This document shows, piece after piece, positions 36,834 to 47,648 of a DNA stretch of 64,000 nucleotides. The position numbers and the translations under genes are program-made. Below the pieces are notes generated by a model, which saw only the letters and a program-made list of their open reading frames with translations, ran no database searches and had not been told where the DNA came from. This DNA is from Pseudomonadota bacterium (lineage in GTDB: Bacteria > Pseudomonadota > Alphaproteobacteria > Rhizobiales > Hyphomicrobiaceae). Within the stretch, counting starts at the first letter, position 1; each line of letters starts with the position of its first letter. The stretch is from NCBI GenBank assembly GCA_023423275.1, contig JAFAFW010000054.1, positions 1-64,000 of the forward strand. The letters are read 5' to 3'.

Positions 36834-37685
36834 ATGATAGACCTCAAAAGCCCACTCATCAGCACTGCAGCCTTGCATGAACGGCTCGGCGACCCATCGC
36901 TGAGAATCTTCGACGCCTCCTGGCATGTTCCCGAGAAGCAGGTTGACACCCGGCGACAGTTTACCGAGCGCCGGATCCCCGGCGCAGTCTTTTTCGATAT
37001 CGATGATGTCGCCGATCCGGATCACGAACTCGCACATATGCTGCCAAGCGCCGCGATATTCGCCGAGAAGGTCGGCAAGCTCGGCGTTGGCCATGAGACA
37101 CACGTCGTCGCCTACGATGATCGTGGCGTCTATAGCGCCGCCCGAGTCTGGTGGATGTTTCGACTGTTCGGACACAACAACGTTTCAATCCTCGACGGCG
37201 GCCTGCCGAAGTGGGTCAAGGAAGGGCGCCCGCTGGATAGCGGACCCAGACTTGCGGTCTCACCAGCCAGCTACACGGTGACCAATGAACTGCCGATGGT
37301 CGCGCTCGCGACCGATGTTCTCGCCAACATCACCAGCAAGGCCGCGACGGTACTCGACGGCCGTCAGCCCGGGCGTTTCGCCGGGACCGACCGCGATCCT
37401 TATGACGGCGTAAAGCCAGGCCGCATCCCCCGAAGTCGCAGCTTTCACTGGGAGAAAATCCTCGACCGGGAGACCGGCGGCATGCTGTCGCCGGAGAAGC
37501 TGCGCGCGCAATTCACGGAGGCGGGTATCGACCTCAGCGAACCGCTGATCATCAGTTGCGGCTCGGGCGTTACCGCGTGCTCGATCGCGGCCGCCCTCGA
37601 ACGCATCGGCAAGCATGACTGGAAGGTCTACGACGGCGCCTGGGATGAATGGGGCCGCAGCAATCACCTGCCGATCGAGCGCTGA
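36834..37685 (+). CDS. sseA: Thiosulfate/3-mercaptopyruvate sulfurtransferase (SseA type)
   Basis: A 283-residue two-domain rhodanese. The N-terminal non-catalytic rhodanese repeat holds RIPGAVFFDIDDVADP. The C-terminal repeat carries the active-site loop CGSGVTACSIA, whose Cys takes the persulfide; the loop CG-S-G-V-T is typical of 3-mercaptopyruvate sulfurtransferases. ATG 36834 is used (the frame opens earlier at a TTG). The PLP lyase gene follows after 18-24 bp, so the two form a small sulfur-amino-acid operon. Confidence 0.92.
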   Translation: MIDLKSPLISTAALHERLGDPSLRIFDASWHVPEKQVDTRRQFTERRIPGAVFFDIDDVADPDHELAHMLPSAAIFAEKVGKLGVGHETHVVAYDDRGVYSAARVWWMFRLFGHNNVSILDGGLPKWVKEGRPLDSGPRLAVSPASYTVTNELPMVALATDVLANITSKAATVLDGRQPGRFAGTDRDPYDGVKPGRIPRSRSFHWEKILDRETGGMLSPEKLRAQFTEAGIDLSEPLIISCGSGVTACSIAAALERIGKHDWKVYDGAWDEWGRSNHLPIER

Positions 37686-37703
37686 TTTGAACACAACGGA
37701 GTG

Positions 37704-38891
37704 ATGCGAGTGTCCCGTTCCGATTGGAGCCTCCCAACGCAACTTGCCCATCTGGGACGCGATCCGGATGCGCATTTCGGCAGCGTCAATATTCCCCCTT
37801 ATCGCGCATCCACGATCCTGAAGCCCACACTCGCCGCCTGGAACGAGGCTCATAAGCCCGACTACAAGGGTCTGACGTATGGCCGCTCCGGAACAGCGAC
37901 GACACGCGCTTTCGAGGCCAGCGTGGCAGCGCTGTATGGAGCCGAAACATCGGTGGCCGTTGGCTCCGGTATGGGCGCGCTGGCCCTGGCGATATTGACC
38001 CTGACCAAAGCCGGTGACCACGTCCTCGTAACGGACGGCGTTTATTATCCCTGCCGCCGCTTCTGCGATAACGTCCTGCCCCGCTATGGGGTCAGCGTTA
38101 CCTATTACGATCCGTTGATCGGATCGGGCATCGCAGAACTCATGCGCCCCGGGACGTCACTCGTCATCACCGAGGCGCCAAGTTCACTGACGTTTGAAAT
38201 TCAGGACATCCCCGCTATCACCGCGGCTGCTCATGCCGGCGGCGCCAAGGTGATGATCGACAACACCTGGGCGACCGCGATCGGCTTCAATCCCTTCGCG
38301 CATGGCGTCGATGTGGTCGCCGAGGCTGCAACCAAATATATTTCAGGTCATTCCGACGTGATGATCGGCGTCGTCGTGGCGAACGGAAAAATCGGCGCCG
38401 ACTTACGCGCCATGTCGCGCTCGCTCGGACACTGCGTCGGCGGGGACGATCTCTATCTTGCTCAACGCGGCCTTCGGACACTCGACCTCAGGCTACGCCG
38501 GTGCGGCGAGAGCGGTCTGACGGTCGCATCGTGGCTTTCCGAGCAACCCGAGGTTCGGCGCGTCCTGCACCCCGCCTTGCCGGGCGATCCAGGTCACGCC
38601 CTGTGGAAGCGTGATTTCAAAGCGACGAGCGGGTTATTCGCGATCGTGCTCGACCAGCTTTCCCCTGAGGCTCTGGCCACGTTCGTCGATGGCCTTGAGC
38701 TGTTCGGCATCGGAGCAAGCTGGGGCGGCTATGAAAGCCTGGCGATGCCGGCGGAACCGGCAACCAGCCGCACCGCGACGTCCTGGGACGAAAAAGGCAC
38801 CGTTCTGCGATTCCACATCGGCCTCGAAAACCCAGCCGACCTGATCGCCGACCTGGAAGCCGGCTTCAGGCGCATCCGCCGGAACGCTTAG
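37704..38891 (+). CDS. Cystathionine beta-lyase-like PLP enzyme (Cys/Met metabolism family)
   Basis: A 395-residue fold-type I PLP enzyme of the MetC/MetB family. It has TYGRSGTATTRAFEASVAALYGAE near the N-terminus, MIDNTWATAIGFNPFAHG, and the PLP lysine in EAATKYISGHSDVMIG, with SLGHCVGGDDLYLAQRGLRTL behind it. The pattern fits beta-elimination on a sulfur amino acid. Start is ATG 37704 or GTG 37710; the GGAG at 37698 is spaced better for the GTG. Pairing with a mercaptopyruvate sulfurtransferase points to cysteine/methionine sulfur handling. Confidence 0.88.
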   Translation: MRVSRSDWSLPTQLAHLGRDPDAHFGSVNIPPYRASTILKPTLAAWNEAHKPDYKGLTYGRSGTATTRAFEASVAALYGAETSVAVGSGMGALALAILTLTKAGDHVLVTDGVYYPCRRFCDNVLPRYGVSVTYYDPLIGSGIAELMRPGTSLVITEAPSSLTFEIQDIPAITAAAHAGGAKVMIDNTWATAIGFNPFAHGVDVVAEAATKYISGHSDVMIGVVVANGKIGADLRAMSRSLGHCVGGDDLYLAQRGLRTLDLRLRRCGESGLTVASWLSEQPEVRRVLHPALPGDPGHALWKRDFKATSGLFAIVLDQLSPEALATFVDGLELFGIGASWGGYESLAMPAEPATSRTATSWDEKGTVLRFHIGLENPADLIADLEAGFRRIRRNA

Positions 38892-39940
38892 GCCTGGGCA
38901 TCACCGTTTCGCTTCGGGGCCGCGCATGACGCGCGAATGATGAAGTCGGTACTGAAAATAATGCGGCGGGGCGCTGAATCGTCTCCCGCGATACGGTCCA
39001 GCAGCAGCCGGGTTCCGGTACGACCCAGCTCGGCGAAGTCCGTGCGCACGACAGAAATCGGCGGCGTCGACAAGAGTGACAGATCAGAATCGGAACCGCC
39101 AATCACCGAGATGTCCTCCGGAATCCGCAACTTTCTCGACTGAATCGCACGCAGCACACCGCCCAGAGAATTAATGCCACCCGCAAGAATGGCAGTTGGC
39201 GGATTCGGCTGGCCCAGCATATTCGACGTCTCGATGAAGGCCGCCTCGCTGGAGAAGCCATTGCGACGCATCAAATCGGGAGGCGGAGAGAGCTTCAACC
39301 GCGTATAGGCAGCCTCGTATCCACGCATGCGATCGCGGCCGGGATGCACATCATTTGATCCGGTGATGATTCCGATCCGGCGATGCCCAAGCTCGAGCAG
39401 ATAGCCGGTCGCCTGGGAAAAGCCTTCCGCATGGGCGATCATCATCATGTCGGCGCTGCCATCCGCCACCTCACGATCAAGAAGGACGACCGGAAGACGT
39501 GACGCGTTAAAGGCTGCGAGGAGATCCGTTGCATGCTCAGAGCTCAGCGTCATGATGACGCCGTCCACACGCCGGGCCTCGAGCAGACTGAGCATTTCTA
39601 TTTCGAGATCTCTCCTGTTTTCGGTGCACGCAATCAGCAGCGTATATCCAGCCAACCGCAGCGTATCTTGTGCTGCGCGCACAAAACTTGCGAGCGAAGG
39701 CACGGTAATATCCGGCACCATGATGCCGACCGTGCGGCTGGTACGGCTGCGCATGCTTTGCGCGAAAACGTTCGGCTCATATTCGAGTGAGGCGATTGCC
39801 TGCTTGACGCGCCGCTGGATGCCCGGATCGACGTTGGCGTGCCCATTGATGACGCGTGAGGCCGTGCCGATCGAGACCCCGGCCATGTTCGCCACGTCCT
39901 TGATCGTTACGGATCGCTTCGCTTCGCGCTTCTTCTTCAT
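38888..39940 (-). CDS. LacI family repressor
   Basis: A 350-residue LacI/GalR regulator. The N-terminal helix-turn-helix and hinge read KRSVTIKDVANMAGVSIGTASRVINGHANVDPGIQRRVKQAIASLEYEPN, followed by a type I periplasmic-binding-like sensor domain. ATG 39940 is preferred; the frame to 40009 adds 23 residues without family support. A TGAAACGTTACA site 26 bp upstream suggests autoregulation. Similar palindromes before the MmgE operon, the ABC operon and the Old Yellow Enzyme gene suggest it is their common repressor. The inducer is unknown. Confidence 0.93.
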   Translation of the reverse strand: MKKKREAKRSVTIKDVANMAGVSIGTASRVINGHANVDPGIQRRVKQAIASLEYEPNVFAQSMRSRTSRTVGIMVPDITVPSLASFVRAAQDTLRLAGYTLLIACTENRRDLEIEMLSLLEARRVDGVIMTLSSEHATDLLAAFNASRLPVVLLDREVADGSADMMMIAHAEGFSQATGYLLELGHRRIGIITGSNDVHPGRDRMRGYEAAYTRLKLSPPPDLMRRNGFSSEAAFIETSNMLGQPNPPTAILAGGINSLGGVLRAIQSRKLRIPEDISVIGGSDSDLSLLSTPPISVVRTDFAELGRTGTRLLLDRIAGDDSAPRRIIFSTDFIIRASCAAPKRNGDAQA

Positions 39941-39965
39941 ACTCGGGAAAATTCCCCTCAAACGA

Positions 39966-39977
39966 TGAAACGTTACA
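39966..39977. promoter_or_regulatory. LacI-type operator at lacI (autoregulation)
   Basis: TGAAACGTTACA matches TGAAACGTTTCA at 11 of 12 positions and lies 26 bp upstream of the LacI start codon. The rest of the 410-bp gap up to 40350 is AT-rich and holds the site at 40168-40179. I see no gene in it. Confidence 0.65.
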
Positions 39978-40167
39978 AAAAAACATTCCGACGCAGGCCG
40001 AGTATGCACGAAAAAGCAGCCGTGTGCACGTCATTCAATCGGTGGTTAAATTTAGCGATCGCCTGCTAAAATAGCACTATATAGCGGTATTTTTCCATAT
40101 CCAGCAATCGATATGGGGCGGCGCGCGGGGTGTAACGCGGCGTAGTTAGTCGATGGTGAAATTTTGT

Positions 40168-40179
40168 TGAAGCGTTTCA
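40168..40179. promoter_or_regulatory. LacI-type operator before the ABC importer operon
   Basis: TGAAGCGTTTCA matches the TGAAACGTTTCA pattern at 11 of 12 positions. It lies 171 bp upstream of the first permease gene, in the gap divergent from lacI. Confidence 0.65.
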
Positions 40180-40350
40180 TCAGATGAGTAATTGTGTGCT
40201 CATGAGCCACGCAACGCTACGGCACTGGGCGGATATGCGCGAGTTGGACATGATCCGGCGTATCATGCCGTGGAGCGGCATTGTTCCCGCCGCGCCGCGG
40301 CCAAGCCGCGAGTGGCAAGCAATTGGCTTTGGGATGGAGGGTAATCGCAC

Positions 40351-41325
40351 ATGACCCTCTTTCTGGTGCGGCGCTCCCTGCAGGCCCTTGGCGTCTTATT
40401 CGTGATGTCGATCCTGGTCTTTATCGGGGTCTATACCATCGGCGATCCAATCGAGGTGCTGGTCAGTCCCGAGGCCGACTACATCGAGCGGCAACGGGTG
40501 ATCGAAGGCTTCGGCCTCAATCTACCGCTCTGGCGGCAATACCTGATCTTTCTCTGGAAGGCGCTGCACGGAGACCTCGGCAATTCATTCGTCTTCAACG
40601 AACCGGCGCTGACGTTGATCCTGCAGCGAATGCCCGCGACGCTGGAGCTGGCGCTCATGGCGATGGTCCTGGCCCTCGTGATCGGTCTCCCGCTCGGGCT
40701 TTATGCCGGCATGAAGCCGGAATCGGGATTTGCGAAGCTCATCATGGCAGCCTCGATCCTCGGCTTCAGCGTCCCGACATTCTGGGTCGGCCTGATCCTG
40801 ATCATGATCTTCTCGCTGGAATTGGGCTGGCTGCCGTCCATTGGACGTGGCGAGACCGTGAACGTCTTAGGTGTGGAATGGTCTTTCCTGACGCTGGATG
40901 GACTGGCCCACCTTGCGATGCCTGCCTTGAACCTCGCGTTGTTCAAGATCAGCCTGATCATACGGCTGACCCGGTCGGGCACGCGCGAGACGATGCTGAT
41001 GGACTTCGTCAAATTCGCCAGGGCGAAGGGACTGTCGCCGATGCGCGTCACCTACGTGCACATTTTCAAGAACATTCTCATACCGGTCGTCACGATCGTC
41101 GGGCTGGAATTCGGCAGCGTGATCGCCTTCAGCGTCGTCACCGAAACGATCTTTGCCTGGCCCGGCATGGGCAAGCTGATCATCGACAGCATCAATCTGC
41201 TCGATCGCCCGGTGATCGTTGCCTACCTGATGATCATTGTGACGATGTTCATTCTGATCAATCTGATCGTCGACCTGACATATTCGGCTCTCGACCCGCG
41301 GGTGCGCCTGGAAAGCAAGGAGTAG
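40351..41325 (+). CDS. Peptide/nickel-type ABC permease (DppB family)
   Basis: A 324-residue inner-membrane permease with about six helices. It opens LFLVRRSLQALGVLFVMSILVFIGVYTIGDPI and has the coupling region FVKFARAKGLSPMRVTYVHIFKNILIPVVTIVGLEFGSVIAFSVVTETIFAWPGMGKL, typical of DppB/OppB. GGAGGGT precedes the ATG. It is first of a four-gene importer operon (B, C, D, F) that has no binding-protein gene beside it. Confidence 0.94.
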   Translation: MTLFLVRRSLQALGVLFVMSILVFIGVYTIGDPIEVLVSPEADYIERQRVIEGFGLNLPLWRQYLIFLWKALHGDLGNSFVFNEPALTLILQRMPATLELALMAMVLALVIGLPLGLYAGMKPESGFAKLIMAASILGFSVPTFWVGLILIMIFSLELGWLPSIGRGETVNVLGVEWSFLTLDGLAHLAMPALNLALFKISLIIRLTRSGTRETMLMDFVKFARAKGLSPMRVTYVHIFKNILIPVVTIVGLEFGSVIAFSVVTETIFAWPGMGKLIIDSINLLDRPVIVAYLMIIVTMFILINLIVDLTYSALDPRVRLESKE

Positions 41326-41327
41326 GC

Positions 41328-42257
41328 ATGGCCGTCGACACCGATCAGGCAGCCCCCGGCGCGATGGCTTCAGTGCCTACGCTCGATGAACAGCCATTCC
41401 GCCGATTTGTCTCCAGCATGGCGGAATCGCGTATCGCGATGCTTGGCTTCGCCGTCTTCTCCTTGATCGTGATGGCCGCAATCTTTGCGCCGTGGATCGC
41501 GCCGCAGAACCCCTATGATCTTTCCAGCCTCGATATCCTGGACGGCCAACTACCGCCGGGCACTATCGGTGGCGCCGGCTTCACCTACTGGCTTGGCACC
41601 GACGACCAGGGCCGCGATATGCTGTCCGCGATCCTGTACGGTCTTCGCATTTCCTTGATGGTCGGCGCCACTTCGGCCTTTATCGCCGCGATCGTGGGCG
41701 CCTCGCTCGGTCTCATGGCCGCGAATATCGGCGGACGCACCGACACGCTGATCATGCGGCTGGTCGATCTTCAGCTCTCGTTTCCCACCATCCTCGCTGC
41801 GCTGATGATCCTTGCGTTTCTCGGCAAGGGTATTCTCAACGTCATCATCGCGCTCGTGATCGTGGAATGGGCCTACTACGCACGAACCGCACGCGGATCC
41901 GCGCTCGCCGAAACGCGGCGGGAATATATCGAGGCGGCTCAGTGCCTGGCGCTGCCACGCCACATTATCGTATTCAAACACCTGCTTCCGAACTGCCTGC
42001 CGCCCCTGATCGTCATCGGCACCATGCAGGTCGCCCGTGCGATTTCTCTCGAAGCGACGCTGTCCTTTCTCGGTCTCGGCGTTCCGATCACGCAACCCTC
42101 ACTGGGGCTGCTGATCGCAAACGGCTATTCGTTTCTTCTCTCCGGAAAATACTGGATCAGTGTTTATCCCGGTGTAGCGCTGCTCATCACGATCGTCTCG
42201 ATCAATCTTGTCGGCGATCGTGTGCGCGACGTCCTCAACCCGCGTCTTGCGAAATGA
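41328..42257 (+). CDS. Peptide/nickel-type ABC permease (DppC family)
   Basis: A 309-residue permease, partner of the DppB-like protein. It has a cytoplasmic N-terminus, then MAESRIAMLGFAVFSLIVMAAIFAPWIAPQNPYD, the DppC marker FTYWLGTDDQGRDMLSAILYGLRISL, and the EAA loop EYIEAAQCLALPRHIIVFKHLLPNCLPPLIV. The open frame continues far upstream of 41328, but that part is the shadow of the previous gene. The start lies 2 bp after the DppB stop and the end overlaps the next gene by 4 bp. Confidence 0.94.
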   Translation: MAVDTDQAAPGAMASVPTLDEQPFRRFVSSMAESRIAMLGFAVFSLIVMAAIFAPWIAPQNPYDLSSLDILDGQLPPGTIGGAGFTYWLGTDDQGRDMLSAILYGLRISLMVGATSAFIAAIVGASLGLMAANIGGRTDTLIMRLVDLQLSFPTILAALMILAFLGKGILNVIIALVIVEWAYYARTARGSALAETRREYIEAAQCLALPRHIIVFKHLLPNCLPPLIVIGTMQVARAISLEATLSFLGLGVPITQPSLGLLIANGYSFLLSGKYWISVYPGVALLITIVSINLVGDRVRDVLNPRLAK

Positions 42258-43240
42258 GCAATATGCCGGCATTAGAGGTTCGCGACCTCCGTACCTATTT
42301 CAGGACGCGCGCAGGCATCGTGAAGGCTGTCGACGGCGTCTCGTTTTCCATAGAACGGGGAAAGGTCTTCGGGTTGGTCGGCGAGTCGGGCTCCGGCAAA
42401 TCGATCACCGGTTTCTCGATCATGGGCCTGATCGATCCTCCGGGCCACATCGAAAGTGGAACCATTCTTCTCAACGGCCGCAATCTGGTCGGATTGCGGG
42501 AAGAGGGAATGCGTGAGCTGCGCGGAAATCGCGTCGCCATGATTTTCCAAGACCCGATGATGACCCTCAATCCGGTTCTGCGTATCGATACCCAGATGAT
42601 CGAGACGGTGCTCGCGCACGCGGATGTTGGCCGGAAAGAGGCGTGGACGCGGTCGCGCGACGCGCTTGGAAAGGTCGGCATCCCTTCACCGGAGGAACGG
42701 CTGAAATCCTACCCGCATCAGCTTTCCGGCGGAATGCGCCAGCGCGTGGCGATCGCCATCGCACTGCTTCATCAGCCCGACCTGATCATCGCCGACGAAC
42801 CGACGACAGCGCTGGACGTAACCATTCAGGCGCAAATACTCGCCGAGGTTCAGAAGCTCTGCGCCGAGACGGGTACAGCCATGATCTGGATCACGCATGA
42901 CCTTTCGGTGGTATCCAGCCTCGCCGACGAGATTGCGGTCATGTACGCCGGGCGAATTGTCGAGATCGGCCAGGTCGACGCCGTCTTCGATCATCCGCAC
43001 CATCCCTACACCGTCGGCCTCATCGAAAGCCTGCCCTCGCGCAATCACCGCGGCGAGCCGTTGAAGCAGATTGCCGGCATGACACCCTCCCTCGCCAATC
43101 TCCCGCGCGGTTGTGCCTTTCGTGCGCGTTGCGATTACAGCGGCGACGCTTGCCTTGCAGAACCGCCACTCACCGCGATGCCAGGAGGCAGCCACGTGCG
43201 TTGCTTTTATCCACGTGTCGCGACGGAGGAGGTCAGATGA
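42254..43240 (+). CDS. Peptide-type ABC ATPase (DppD family)
   Basis: A 328-residue ATPase with Walker A GESGSGKS, signature LSGGMRQR, Walker B LIIADEPTTALD and switch His in WITHD. The C-terminal oligopeptide/dipeptide extension PRGCAFRARCDYSGDACLAEPP carries the Cys residues that bind a 4Fe-4S cluster in DppD/OppD relatives. It overlaps its neighbours by ATGA on both sides. Confidence 0.95.
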   Translation: MSNMPALEVRDLRTYFRTRAGIVKAVDGVSFSIERGKVFGLVGESGSGKSITGFSIMGLIDPPGHIESGTILLNGRNLVGLREEGMRELRGNRVAMIFQDPMMTLNPVLRIDTQMIETVLAHADVGRKEAWTRSRDALGKVGIPSPEERLKSYPHQLSGGMRQRVAIAIALLHQPDLIIADEPTTALDVTIQAQILAEVQKLCAETGTAMIWITHDLSVVSSLADEIAVMYAGRIVEIGQVDAVFDHPHHPYTVGLIESLPSRNHRGEPLKQIAGMTPSLANLPRGCAFRARCDYSGDACLAEPPLTAMPGGSHVRCFYPRVATEEVR

Positions 43241-44256
43241 TCATCGACCGCACCGAACCTCCGCCCCGCGTTGAACTCCGAGGCGTTTCGCGGCGCTTCG
43301 AAAAAAAACTCGATCTGGCTGCGCGCGGATTGAAATTCCTTGGGTTCCCGCTGCGCGCCGAAACTGTGCACGCGGTCGACAACGTCGATCTTCCAATCAG
43401 GAAAGGCGAGGTTCTCGGTGTCGTCGGAGAGTCCGGCTGTGGAAAATCGACATTGGGACGGATGGTGGCTGGCATTCTGCCGCCGTCAGCCGGCACGATC
43501 CTGCGCGATGGCAAGCCGAGTGGAAAGCTGAATGCTTCGGAGCTGACGCGCACCAAGCTGCGCACCCAGATGATATTCCAGGATCCTTTTTCCTCGCTCA
43601 ACCCGCGCATGCGTGTTGCAGAAATCGTCGGACAGGCGCCTCAGCATCACGGGATCATCGCGCGCGCCGAAGTATCAGACTACGTTGACGAACAATTGCG
43701 GCGAGCGGGCATAGACCCCGCGATGAAGCATCGCTACCCGCATCAGTTCTCGGGCGGCCAACGCCAACGGATCGGCATTGCCCGCGCCCTGGCCGTAAGG
43801 CCGGACTTTCTCGTCTGCGATGAATCGGTGGCAGCGCTCGATGTTTCAATCCAGGCGCAGATCCTCAACCTTTTCATGAAAATGCGGTCGGAGCTCAATC
43901 TGACCTACCTTTTCATCAGCCACGACCTCAGCGTCGTCGAGCACATCTCCGACCGCGTTGTCGTCATGTATCTTGGGCGGATCATCGAGGAGGCGCCGGC
44001 TGAGGAGCTGTTTGCCAGGCCCAATCATCCATACACGAAATCGCTGTTGGATGCTGTTCCACGCATCGAAAACCGGAAGCGGAAATTCAGCGCCATAAAG
44101 GGCGAAATTCCCTCACCACTCAATCCGCCACCAGGGTGTCATTTCCATCAGCGCTGTCCGTTTGCGATGGAGCGGTGCAAGATGGAAGCGCCGAAACTGC
44201 GCCCCGTTGCCGCCGCGCATACCAGCGCCTGTCATCTCAACGATGCCATGAACTGA
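43237..44256 (+). CDS. Peptide-type ABC ATPase (DppF family)
   Basis: A 339-residue ATPase, the second nucleotide-binding subunit. It has Walker A GESGCGKST, signature FSGGQRQR, Walker B FLVCDESVAALD, switch His in FISHD, and the C-terminal PPPGCHFHQRCPFAMERCKMEAP cysteine motif. In Walker B the usual DEP is DES. It overlaps dppD-like by 4 bp and ends the operon. The Old Yellow Enzyme gene follows 114 bp later with its own operator. Confidence 0.95.
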   Translation: MIIDRTEPPPRVELRGVSRRFEKKLDLAARGLKFLGFPLRAETVHAVDNVDLPIRKGEVLGVVGESGCGKSTLGRMVAGILPPSAGTILRDGKPSGKLNASELTRTKLRTQMIFQDPFSSLNPRMRVAEIVGQAPQHHGIIARAEVSDYVDEQLRRAGIDPAMKHRYPHQFSGGQRQRIGIARALAVRPDFLVCDESVAALDVSIQAQILNLFMKMRSELNLTYLFISHDLSVVEHISDRVVVMYLGRIIEEAPAEELFARPNHPYTKSLLDAVPRIENRKRKFSAIKGEIPSPLNPPPGCHFHQRCPFAMERCKMEAPKLRPVAAAHTSACHLNDAMN

Positions 44257-44296
44257 AAGCGAGAGCCCGGCTTTGCATGATATGACGCTCATTTAG

Positions 44297-44308
44297 TGAA
44301 ACGTTTCA
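44297..44308. promoter_or_regulatory. Perfect LacI-type operator before the Old Yellow Enzyme gene
   Basis: TGAAACGTTTCA is a perfect 12-bp palindrome with the central CG typical of LacI/GalR operators. It lies 62 bp upstream of the oxidoreductase start and is the best copy of the motif in the window. Confidence 0.78.
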
Positions 44309-44370
44309 TTGACGGTGCATGAAAATGCGCCGTAGGTTTGCAGCCTCTGCTAGGAAAAGGCGAGTTTGGC

Positions 44371-45540
44371 ATGGATCCCGAAATCACGTCTGCCCTGTTT
44401 CAGCCAGTCACCATTCGCGACGTCACTATTCGAAATCGGATAATGGTTTCGCCGATGGCGCAGTATATGGCTGAAGACGGCCGCATCACCGACTGGCACG
44501 TCACGCATCTCGTGCGCTACGCCATCGGCGGGGCAGGTCTCGTCTTCACCGAGGCTGCCAAAGTGGAATACCGTGGCCTCGGGACGATGGGCGATATGGG
44601 GATGTGGAGCGACGACCACGTGACGTCACTGCGGGACGTCACGGCCCAAATTCGCAAGCACGGCGGGACGCCGGCCATTCAGCTCAATCACGCCGGTCGC
44701 AAGGGTGGCACGCTGCCACCGTGGATGGGATTGGGGCCGCGCGAAAGTTTCGATACGTCAGCAGAACCATGGGACCGGATTGCACCGAGCGCGCTGCCGC
44801 ATCTGGATGGATGGCCGACACCACGCGAAATGACGCTCGCCGATATTCAGGATGTGATCCAGTCGTTCGCCGAGGCCGCACGGCGCGCGAACGATGCGGA
44901 TTTCGATGTCATCGAGATCCATGGCGCTCACGGCTATCTCATTCATCAATTCCTGTCGCCGACAGCAAATAAGCGGACCGACGCGTATGGTGGCGACTTG
45001 AGCAAAAGACTGCGCTTCGCGTGCGAGGTCACGGAGGCCATTCGCTCCAAGTGGCCCGCCGGAAAGCCGCTGTTCTACCGCGTTTCAGCGGAGGATAGCG
45101 CCGGATGGACGTTCGCCGACACCATCGAGCTTTCAAAACGCCTCAAAGCGCTTGGCGTCGATGCCATCGATTGCTCATCGGGTGGGATCAACGTGCGCAA
45201 CACGATCGTCACGCAGACACCGCGCGCGGCCCAACAGCCGGGGTATCAAGTCCCCTACGCAGCGGACTTACGCAAAGCCGCCGACATCATGACGATCGCA
45301 GTGGGATTGATCACAGCGCCGCGTCAGGCGGAGATGATCATCGAGAACGGGCAAGCCGACATCGTCGCCATTGGCCGGGAGATGTTCGAAGATCCGTTCT
45401 GGGCTACCCACGCGGCCCGTGCACTTGGGGTTTTTCCAAAGTGGGAAGATCAGCCGCCGCAGTACGGCTGGTGGCTCGCGCGTCGTGCGGCGTCGGGATA
45501 TCGCGGCTGGACCGGTGCAGACAGCAAGGTCAGCGGCTAG
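44371..45540 (+). CDS. NADH:flavin oxidoreductase, Old Yellow Enzyme family (YqjM-like)
   Basis: A 389-residue FMN TIM-barrel ene-reductase. It has FQPVTIRDVTIRNRIMVSPMAQY (FMN contacts), QLNHAGRKGG, DVIEIHGAHGYLIHQFLSPTANKRTDAYGG (catalytic His-Ala-His region and phosphate loop), and IAVGLITAPRQAEMIIENGQADIVAIGREMFEDP. Start ATG 44371 has AAGGCGAG upstream. It probably reduces the C=C of an unsaturated carbonyl or acid entering the pathway encoded nearby. It lies directly behind the ABC operon and has its own LacI-type operator. Confidence 0.93.
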   Translation: MDPEITSALFQPVTIRDVTIRNRIMVSPMAQYMAEDGRITDWHVTHLVRYAIGGAGLVFTEAAKVEYRGLGTMGDMGMWSDDHVTSLRDVTAQIRKHGGTPAIQLNHAGRKGGTLPPWMGLGPRESFDTSAEPWDRIAPSALPHLDGWPTPREMTLADIQDVIQSFAEAARRANDADFDVIEIHGAHGYLIHQFLSPTANKRTDAYGGDLSKRLRFACEVTEAIRSKWPAGKPLFYRVSAEDSAGWTFADTIELSKRLKALGVDAIDCSSGGINVRNTIVTQTPRAAQQPGYQVPYAADLRKAADIMTIAVGLITAPRQAEMIIENGQADIVAIGREMFEDPFWATHAARALGVFPKWEDQPPQYGWWLARRAASGYRGWTGADSKVSG

Positions 45541-45576
45541 AGTCTTTCCGGTTCATTTGGAAGCATTGTTGTCATC

Positions 45577-45592
45577 CCGGAATTTCTTCCGG
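45577..45592. terminator. Short hairpin after the Old Yellow Enzyme gene
   Basis: CCGGAA-TTTC-TTCCGG is a 6-bp perfect stem with a tetraloop, 36 bp after the stop. It lacks a T-run, so terminator function is only possible. The rest of the gap to 45776 shows no gene. Confidence 0.35.
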
Positions 45593-45776
45593 AACCCTGG
45601 CATGATTTGCGATCTCTGGGTTCCGGCTCCGCCGCCGGCCGGGCAGCGGGTAGCGTCCAGCAAGTCTGGAAACCACCCATTCGTCGATATCGCCCGCTGG
45701 TCCGATCGTGAACCGCTGCAGACCTTTGTCGCATTTCACGAGACCTGACTTAGGGCCTGGACAAAGGCTTCGCTTC

Positions 45777-47645
<1,869 letters not shown>

Positions 47646-47648
47646 GCC

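Noticed and set aside
40281..42257. A 658-residue frame that might look like a fusion ending in the second permease
   Set aside because: The part before 41328 is an out-of-frame shadow of the first permease; the true start at 41328 lies 2 bp after that gene's stop.
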